Shown here: positions 8,118 to 13,060 of the stretch, one piece after another | Position numbering within the stretch: the stretch's first letter is position 1 | How the letters are laid out: the number at the start of each line of letters is the position of its first letter | DNA from: Bacilli bacterium | GTDB taxonomy: Bacteria > Bacillota_I > Bacilli_A > RF39 > UBA660 | NCBI GenBank assembly: GCA_900769635.1 | Contig: CAAGHJ010000029.1 | Location: 1 to 13,060, forward strand | Direction: 5' to 3' | Length of the DNA stretch: 13,060 nucleotides | Program-made: the position numbers and the translations under genes | The notes under the pieces: generated by a model | Told to the model about the DNA's origin: nothing | What the model saw: only the letters and a program-made list of their open reading frames with translations | The model's database searches: none

Positions 8118-9134
8118 TTGAAAGAAAATGACAAACAACTTAGCATAATTATTCCTGTATATAATATGGAAAAATTTTTGCCGAAGTGTATAAAATCATT
8201 GGAGAATCAAAAATTTGATGATAGTGTCGAAATAATATTTATTGATGATGGTTCATTTGATAGCAGTTCCAAAATTTTAGATCAAGTTGTAATGACAAAT
8301 AATAACATGAATGTTTTTCATCAAACAAATGCTGGGGTAGCTAATGCGCGTAATTATGGCTTGCAGGTAGCAAAAGGGAAATATATTGCTTGGATTGATC
8401 CTTATGATTATATAACAAATGATTGGTGGAAGGTAATAAGTCCATTGCTTAAACAAAATATAGATATGATATATTTTGATATGATAATCAAAAGGGGGAA
8501 TATGGAATATACTAGATATTTTCAAAATAAATCTTACATGCTTAATCATGATGAACTTTGCAGAGAATTAGCTAGAGGTGATAGAATTCAATCTCACTTA
8601 TGTTCTAAGATAATTCTTAGACCATATTATCTTAGAACAAAGACTGAGCGTGGATATGTATTTGATCCTACATTGTCTTATTGTGAAGACTTTGATGCAT
8701 TGCATTATATATGCTGGCCGGTAAAAAAATGCATGTATTTGCATAAGGCTATATATGTATATCGTCAAAGAGATGATAGTATTGTTAATAATCGTAATAA
8801 TAAGTTGCAAAATTTCTTATTAGGCATCAAATTATATAAAAAAAGATATGGTTTTTATAAATATTCAACCTTAAATATCAACAAAACTGGCATTTTATTA
8901 GCTGAATGTAGATTTATATTAGAATATAGTATTTATAGTACAGTAGAAGAAAAGGGTAAATATCATAAATTTTATAAAAAATATAGACATGATTTTTTTA
9001 TAAATGGCTGGAAATTACTTAATGATAAACATGTTTTGTATAGAGAAAAAATAATTATATTTTTAATTTTATTCCATTTAGAAAAAATATGTTTTAAATT
9101 GAAGAATATTTTTAAATACCTTACTAAAGGATGA
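8118..9134 (+). CDS. Glycosyltransferase family 2 with an altered DXD motif
   Basis: A second GT-A glycosyltransferase. It opens SIIIPVYNM, then has IDDGSFDSSS (Asp43-Asp44) and an intact NAGVANARNYGL segment. The metal-binding motif reads Asp94-Pro-Tyr-Asp97 where family members typically have D-S/P-D-D, so the third position is Tyr. Length (338 residues) and fold signatures are otherwise normal. The C-terminal region is rich in Tyr, Lys and Phe and ends with a basic, hydrophobic segment that may associate with the membrane. The start is TTG at 8118 with AAGGAAG (8105-8111) six bases upstream; the nearby ATG at 8128 is out of frame. Its stop overlaps the next start in an ATGA arrangement. 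Whether the altered motif affects activity is unknown. Strongly AT-rich, like the genes from 2060 to 7400. Confidence 0.88.
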   Translation: MKENDKQLSIIIPVYNMEKFLPKCIKSLENQKFDDSVEIIFIDDGSFDSSSKILDQVVMTNNNMNVFHQTNAGVANARNYGLQVAKGKYIAWIDPYDYITNDWWKVISPLLKQNIDMIYFDMIIKRGNMEYTRYFQNKSYMLNHDELCRELARGDRIQSHLCSKIILRPYYLRTKTERGYVFDPTLSYCEDFDALHYICWPVKKCMYLHKAIYVYRQRDDSIVNNRNNKLQNFLLGIKLYKKRYGFYKYSTLNINKTGILLAECRFILEYSIYSTVEEKGKYHKFYKKYRHDFFINGWKLLNDKHVLYREKIIIFLILFHLEKICFKLKNIFKYLTKG

Positions 9135-9766
9135 AAAAATTGATAATTGCTAAGTTTACATTAGATGGATATTTTAATTATGGTAATTTATTGCAGAATT
9201 ATGCTTTGCAATATGTATTAAAAAAATATGCTGATGAGGTTGATTCTGTTTGGACTATGCCTAATAATTTTTTACCGCAGTCTTGGTGGCGTTGGTCGTG
9301 GAAGAAACTGATAAAGTGGCTTATTAATTGGAAGGGATTTAGAGATAATTTTAAAATTGGTCGTTTTGGTATTGAGATGGCACGGCAAGCTAGGATGCGG
9401 GATTTTGCTGATCGTTATATCAATTACCGTTATGATGCAGATTTAACTTTACTTGATGCAGAATATGACTATTTTGTAGTGGGAAGCGATCAGGTATGGA
9501 ATCCGAACTGGAATTTTAAGAATTATTTTCTGCCGTTTGCAAGTCCAGAAAAAAGAATTTCTTATGCAGCCAGTAGTTCTAGTCCTGATGTGCCGGAGGC
9601 AGTGAAAGCTGATTATATCAAAAATATAGCATATTTTTTAGCGTGTATGGTAGTTGTTGATATAAATATTCCAATTAAGTATAAATTAATGGGATTTGCA
9701 GTTTTTACTCATACCGATAAATTGCTGCTTTATTTAAAGACGTTAAAGGAACGTATTACTAAATGA
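9131..9766 (+). CDS. Shortened, possibly chimeric polysaccharide pyruvyl transferase family protein
   Basis: The first roughly 160 residues match the N-terminal half of the polysaccharide pyruvyl transferase family: TLDGYFNYGNLLQNYALQ near the start, then FVVGSDQVWNP (Gly118-Ser119-Asp120) and KRISYAAS. Full-length members usually have well over 300 residues and continue with a second Rossmann-like half that completes the active site. Here the similarity stops around residue 165 and a 45-residue tail with a different, hydrophobic then basic character follows. No other frame restores the missing half, because the flippase starts at 9763. An internal deletion joining this gene to the end of a lost neighbour is my inference. 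The protein is probably not an active pyruvyl transferase. The ATG (9131) overlaps the upstream stop and directly abuts AAAGG; TTG at 9140 would be better spaced. Confidence 0.75.
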   Translation: MKKLIIAKFTLDGYFNYGNLLQNYALQYVLKKYADEVDSVWTMPNNFLPQSWWRWSWKKLIKWLINWKGFRDNFKIGRFGIEMARQARMRDFADRYINYRYDADLTLLDAEYDYFVVGSDQVWNPNWNFKNYFLPFASPEKRISYAASSSSPDVPEAVKADYIKNIAYFLACMVVVDINIPIKYKLMGFAVFTHTDKLLLYLKTLKERITK

Positions 9767-11292
9767 TAAATTTACTAGCTAGGCAACGGAAAATAGGTGT
9801 TATTTTAAGCTATATAAATATTTTTTTACAAACAATTATCAATTTTATATACGTGCCATTACTCTTATATTACATTGGCAAGTCTGAATATGGACTGTAT
9901 CAGTTGATGGGATCCATGATAGCATATTTTTCGATTATGGATTTTGGCTTATCAGCTATGGTGGTGAGATTTTACGCTCGCTATCGTACTTTAGCTGATA
10001 AGGTTGGCATGGAAAATATCCTAGCGATTGCCAGACGAGCTTATGCGGTAATAGTTATGGTTATGCTGATTATAGGATTTTCCGTATATCCTTTTTTGAG
10101 TACGGTATTTAGCAATAGTATGAATGCAGCTGAAATGGTAGAGGCCAAATGGATTTACATTTTTTTATTGTTAAATCTAGCTATTACGCTATTAGGCATG
10201 ACTTATCGCTCAATAGTTGATGCCCATCAGCGTTATTTATTTTTGAGGGGATTGAGTACTGTACAAATAGTTATGCAACCATTATTAGTAGTTGTTGTTT
10301 TACAGGAAAGTCCCTATGCGTTGTCCGTGGTTATGGTGCAAACAGTGATGAATTTATTTGTTGTGACTATGCAAGTATGGTATGTTTACAGGAAATTGCA
10401 TGTAAAAATAAAATATCATTATTGGAATAAATCATTGATGACAGAAATTGGACATTTTTCCTTAGCAATATTTGTTGTAGCTGTTGTCGATCAATTTTTC
10501 TTTAAGACGAATCAAATAATATTGGGAATTATTAGCGGTACGGCGGCAGTAGCCGTTTATGCAGTGGCTGCCAATATTCAAAGTGTATATATGCTGTTAT
10601 CCGTTTCAATTACTGGTGTATTTTTACCCAGTGTTACTGAGATGGTAACTAAACGTGTTGATACAGCTGAATTATCACAGTTATTTATAAAAATTGGTCG
10701 TATTCAATTTTACATATTAGCGCTTATTGGAATAGGCTTTATCATATTTGGTAAGGAGTTTATTATTCTGTGGGCAGGTGCTGATTTTGTTGATGCGTAT
10801 TACATGGCACTGCTAATAATGCTCCCATTTGTTACGGATTTAATTCAAAATATCGGTTTTACTATTTTGCAGGCTATGAATAGATATCATATTCGTGCGG
10901 TGGTGTATTCTATCGTGGGAATTATGAATTTGCTGTTAGCAATTCCACTAGGTATAAAATATGGTGGTATCGGCTGTGCGGCAGCTACGGGATTATGTAT
11001 GTTTTTAGGCAATGGTATCGGTATGTCATATTGCTATAAGCATTATTTAAATCTAAATATTCTGGAATTTTGGCGGCAGATTTTAAGAATATTATTGAAA
11101 TTATGTATATTTATTTTATTGCCAGGGTATTTGCTTAATCTGTGGCTTTTAGGTTATGTAAGTGGTGGGATGATATTGCTAATAAAACTTGTATCATTTG
11201 CTGTTGTGTATGTATTTTTTGTATATAATTTTTGTTTTAATGCAAAAGAAACTAAGCTATTCAAATCATTCTTAAAAAGGTATCACGAATAA
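9763..11292 (+). CDS. Wzx-type oligosaccharide flippase (polysaccharide biosynthesis protein)
   Basis: A 509-residue polytopic inner-membrane protein with about 12-14 hydrophobic helices spread evenly along its length, as in the MOP-superfamily Wzx flippases. The opening is characteristic: a short basic N-terminus, a first helix, then IYVPLLLYYIGKSEYGLYQL and IMDFGLSAMVVRFYARYR, which resemble the conserved first two helices of the family. Its role is to move the finished undecaprenyl-linked repeat unit to the periplasmic face for the polymerase. The ATG overlaps the previous gene's stop (ATGA), with AAAGGAA upstream, so translation is coupled to the shortened pyruvyl-transferase gene. This may explain why that reading frame has stayed open. 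Substrate specificity cannot be predicted. The gene is somewhat less AT-rich than those from 2060 to 7400. Confidence 0.92.
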   Translation: MINLLARQRKIGVILSYINIFLQTIINFIYVPLLLYYIGKSEYGLYQLMGSMIAYFSIMDFGLSAMVVRFYARYRTLADKVGMENILAIARRAYAVIVMVMLIIGFSVYPFLSTVFSNSMNAAEMVEAKWIYIFLLLNLAITLLGMTYRSIVDAHQRYLFLRGLSTVQIVMQPLLVVVVLQESPYALSVVMVQTVMNLFVVTMQVWYVYRKLHVKIKYHYWNKSLMTEIGHFSLAIFVVAVVDQFFFKTNQIILGIISGTAAVAVYAVAANIQSVYMLLSVSITGVFLPSVTEMVTKRVDTAELSQLFIKIGRIQFYILALIGIGFIIFGKEFIILWAGADFVDAYYMALLIMLPFVTDLIQNIGFTILQAMNRYHIRAVVYSIVGIMNLLLAIPLGIKYGGIGCAAATGLCMFLGNGIGMSYCYKHYLNLNILEFWRQILRILLKLCIFILLPGYLLNLWLLGYVSGGMILLIKLVSFAVVYVFFVYNFCFNAKETKLFKSFLKRYHE

Positions 11293-11322
11293 ATACTTAT
11301 TTATATTGGGAGGATTATATTA

Positions 11323-12461
11323 ATGGTGGCAACAACAAAGCTTAGACGAAATTCAGCTATAGAACTGCTGCGAATAGTTGCGATGTTGATTATTATAGCA
11401 GATCACTTTAGTGTACATGGTTTATTTCATTTTATTGATCGTGCTGTACCTGAGATAGTATTAAATAACATATATAGTTATCAGATATTATTTACTAAAT
11501 TTGTTGATTGGGGGGGACATTAGGTAATTGTATCTTCATTTTAATCACAGGCTATTTTATGATAAACCGACAAGTCAAATATAAAAAAATAATAATATTA
11601 TTAGCAACAATGTTCTTTTATTCATGGGTTATATTGATGTTTGTTTATATTTTTATGCCGCAATTGTGTTCGGTAAAACTCATGTTTAATTCATTAATAC
11701 CTATTTTTGTTGGTGAGAATTGGTTTGTATCATGTTATATAATATTTTTTGCTTTTGTACCATTTATAAATAAATTTTTAGGTATGATTGATAAAAAAAT
11801 CTATGAAAAATTTTTGATTGTAGCTTTTGGTTTTTATATATTTTTACCATTTTTACGAATGCAGACATTTATGAAAGAAGCGCCAATATTACTTTTTGTT
11901 TTGGTATATGCTATAGGCGGTTATTTAAGATTGTATTTTATGGAAAAGATAACTTTGACTTACCATAAGCAATATATTAGAAATACAGTTTTTATTTTGA
12001 CGATGATTTTAAGTTCAATTCTTATGTTGGAAATAACTGCTATATTTGTGCAAAAGAATATTCTGGTAACAAAGGCAACATACATTAGCCATTTATTTGA
12101 TATTCCGTTAGCAATAATGATTTTTTTATCATTTGCTACAATGAAGCCATTTTTCAATACGTATGTTAATATTGTGGCTGGTACGGTGTTAGGTGTATAT
12201 CTATTACATGAGAATATGTTTTTAAGAAGGATTATATGGGACTATATTTTTCCTAATGTAGACTATATAACCTAAAATTGGTATATATTATTTTATGCTA
12301 TTAAGGTGGTGGCAATATTTGTAATATGCAGTGGCATTGATTTACTTAGAAAACGTTATATTGAACCGCCAATGGCTAGGTTTATAGATAGGTATTTTGA
12401 TGTTGTAAACGAATATGTGAAAATAAAGGCAAATAATGTTATTGCATTACTGAATAAGTGA
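11323..12461 (+). pseudogene. Acyltransferase-3 family gene broken by a G-tract frameshift and an in-frame stop
   Basis: Integral-membrane acyltransferase 3 proteins acylate (often O-acetylate) surface sugars. The start is clear: GGGAGGA (11308-11314) eight bases before ATG 11323. The first 65 codons encode the family opening, AIELLRIVAMLIIIADHF, with Glu14, Arg17 and the expected catalytic His28. At a run of seven Gs (11510-11516) the frame runs into TAG within two codons. The matching continuation, beginning GGTLGNCIFILITGYFM, lies in another frame, and one extra G would join them exactly. The continuation stops at TAA 12273-12275, yet the same frame after that stop reads NWYILFYAIKVVAIFVICSG..IDLLRK, a final membrane helix and basic tail typical of this family, ending at TGA 12459-12461. 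The repaired gene would have about 379 codons, a normal family length. Two separate lesions favour a decaying gene; sequencing error at the G run is possible. Confidence 0.82.
11510..11516 (+). repeat. G7 homopolymer at the frameshift in the acyltransferase gene
   Basis: Seven consecutive Gs sit exactly where the acyltransferase reading frame is lost. With eight (or five) Gs the frame reads Trp-Gly-Gly-Thr-Leu-Gly-Asn into the next helix. Mononucleotide tracts of this kind can change length by slipped-strand mispairing, giving phase-variable expression, and are also a common place for sequencing errors. A long G run stands out in this AT-rich gene. Confidence 0.7.
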
Positions 12462-12497
12462 ATTATTTTAACAATGCTAATTCCGCCTTTGCAGGGC

Positions 12498-12647
12498 ATC
12501 TTCCCCGCACGCGGGGACGTCATCCAAGTCCGAAATATTGGTATTCTTTTACAGGAGTATCTTCACCGCAAGCGTGGAAGACAGCGGTAGAGATATCTTT
12601 ACCGGCAACATAAGTAAGCGCTGTCCTCGCAAGAGGGAACGGTATTG
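12498..12647 (+). CRISPR. Probable degenerate type I-E-like CRISPR array remnant (three repeats, 61-base period)
   Basis: Three 28-base palindromic units begin at 12498, 12559 and 12620, exactly 61 bases apart, separated by two unrelated 33-base stretches (12526-12558 and 12587-12619). This 28+33 geometry is that of type I-E arrays. Unit 1 has the typical I-E core TTCCCCGC..GCGGGG, though its loop (AC) is two bases shorter than usual. By hand alignment, unit 2 matches unit 1 at 21 of 28 positions and unit 3 at 16 of 28. The units are too diverged for a working array, and no cas gene is in the window. A near-perfect inverted repeat at 12585-12604 crosses the unit 2/spacer 2 boundary, which is odd for a CRISPR and leaves open a structured-RNA or generic-repeat explanation. 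Confidence 0.45.
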
Positions 12648-12729
12648 TTGGATTTTATAAACACCATTGTATGTATATTTTCTAAATGGCGGAAGTGAAG
12701 TAATGTTAAATATTGTTTTGTTTATAATA

Positions 12730-12780
12730 GCTGTCCCCTTTTAGGGGACAGTGGTCCGTTAGGACCGAAAGGGGTCTGTA
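12730..12780 (+). repeat. Two-hairpin palindromic repeat element, copy E2
   Basis: The clearest copy of the element. Hairpin 1 is CTGTCCCC/GGGGACAG (12731-12738 with 12744-12751, loop TTTTA). Hairpin 2 is GGTCC/GGACC (12753-12757 with 12762-12766, loop GTTA). A purine arm GAAAGGGG follows. The sequence CCCCTTT in hairpin 1 is also perfectly complementary to AAAGGGG in the 3' arm, so two mutually exclusive folds are possible. No recognisable gene follows this copy. Confidence 0.7.
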
Positions 12781-12811
12781 GGCTGTAAATTTTGTTTTTG
12801 CAGTAATAATA

Positions 12812-12862
12812 GCTGCCACCTTTTAGATGAATGCAGTTCATCAGGCTTGAAAGGAGATTTTG
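12812..12862 (+). repeat. Diverged palindromic repeat element, copy E3
   Basis: It aligns without gaps to E2 over its whole length, starting 82 bases downstream; shared blocks include GCTG, CCTTTTAG and GAAAGG. The original hairpin 1 is destroyed by substitutions, and a different hairpin, ATGAA/TTCAT (loop TGCAG), appears instead. The long-range pairing CCTTT with AAAGG is retained. The 3' arm reads GAAAGGAG, a good Shine-Dalgarno sequence, ten bases before an ATG that opens only a ten-codon frame. Confidence 0.6.
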
Positions 12863-12928
12863 CAAAATGAAAGCGAGAAAAAGACCGCCACCAAAGTGAC
12901 AGCCTTGAAAGATGCAAATATTTTGTTG

Positions 12929-13060
12929 TTATAAGGAAAGACCATTTTCCTTAGCAATGCGCTGGACTTCCTCGATTGAGGTATTAGAAAATTTAGCTAT
13001 ATCAGAATAAGACATGCGTGCAGAAAGCATATTTTTTATGAAGGCAATGGTTGCGCTCAT
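12929..13060 (-). CDS. C-terminal part of a probable Rpn-family recombination-promoting nuclease/putative transposase
   Basis: Reading leftward from the window edge, 43 codons end in TAA at 12931-12929. The peptide contains KNMLSARMSYSDIAKFSNTS followed by IEEVQRIAKENG. This resembles the short C-terminal helical repeat of the Rpn/PD-(D/E)XK nuclease family transposase group, where a lysine-rich region is followed by a small helix-turn-helix-like segment of the type 'M-x-x-x-x-I-A-x-x-T-G-L-S-x-E-E-V'. The nuclease domain would lie to the right, outside the window. An ATG coincides with the last three bases, so a 43-residue stand-alone peptide cannot be excluded, but a partial gene is more likely. 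It is convergent with the polysaccharide operon, and no clear terminator hairpin with a T-run is seen between them. Confidence 0.6.
   Translation of the reverse strand: MSATIAFIKNMLSARMSYSDIAKFSNTSIEEVQRIAKENGLSL

Noticed and set aside
11508..12275. A separate gene starting at 11508 with its own ATG or alternative start
   Set aside because: It has no ribosome binding site, starts inside the G tract, and its sequence is the direct continuation of the acyltransferase begun at 11323.
12731..12751. Hairpin CTGTCCCC/GGGGACAG as a rho-independent terminator of the operon
   Set aside because: No T-run follows on the plus strand, and on the minus strand only a loosely AT-rich stretch does. It is better explained as part of a dispersed repeat.
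12867..12899. A ten-codon frame (MKARKRPPPK) behind a good AAAGGAG site
   Set aside because: Too short to support as a gene. The Shine-Dalgarno-like sequence belongs to repeat copy E3, and no conservation can be tested here.

Overview
The window looks like part of a surface-polysaccharide (capsule or O-antigen) locus from a low-GC Firmicute with Gram-negative-style export genes, most likely a Negativicute. The evidence is a Wzz-type chain-length protein, a WbaP-type initiating phosphosugar transferase, an EpsG/Wzy-like polymerase and a Wzx flippase, together with very AT-rich coding sequence, strong AGGAGG-type ribosome binding sites and frequent TTG/GTG starts. The genus cannot be fixed from sequence alone.

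Layout. Bases 1-582 are the C-terminal end of a Wzz/GNVR chain-length determinant. A palindromic repeat (604-650) sits directly in front of the initiating sugar transferase (660-2051). A block of co-oriented, tightly packed genes follows: a CDP-glycerol/CDP-polyol type phosphotransferase (2084-3226), a GT2 glycosyltransferase (3240-4220), an EpsG-like polymerase (4225-5388), an IspD/TarI-like cytidylyltransferase (5411-6136), an extended SDR (6155-7240) and a GT32 glycosyltransferase (7230-8021). After a 96-base gap with a possible promoter come a second GT2 (8118-9134), a shortened pyruvyl-transferase-family gene (9131-9766), the Wzx flippase (9763-11292) and a broken acyltransferase-3 gene (11323-12461). 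The last carries both a G7-tract frameshift and an in-frame stop.

Bases 12462-12928 hold no convincing gene. They contain three degenerate palindromic repeats at an exact 61-base period, which look like a decayed type I-E CRISPR array, and two more copies of the palindromic element seen at 604. The right edge (12929-13060, minus strand) is the C-terminus of what looks like an Rpn-family recombination-promoting nuclease/putative transposase.

How it works together (inference). The WbaP-like enzyme loads the first sugar phosphate on undecaprenyl phosphate and the GT2/GT32 enzymes extend the unit. The cytidylyltransferase, SDR and Glyphos_transf enzyme could make and transfer a CDP-activated polyol phosphate, giving a teichoic-acid-like decoration. 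Wzx flips the unit, the EpsG-like protein polymerises it and Wzz sets length. Pyruvylation and acylation appear lost or switched off in this strain. The strongest leads are the acyltransferase lesions, the 61-base-period relic array, and a repeat element that carries a Shine-Dalgarno sequence which its own 5' arm could pair with.
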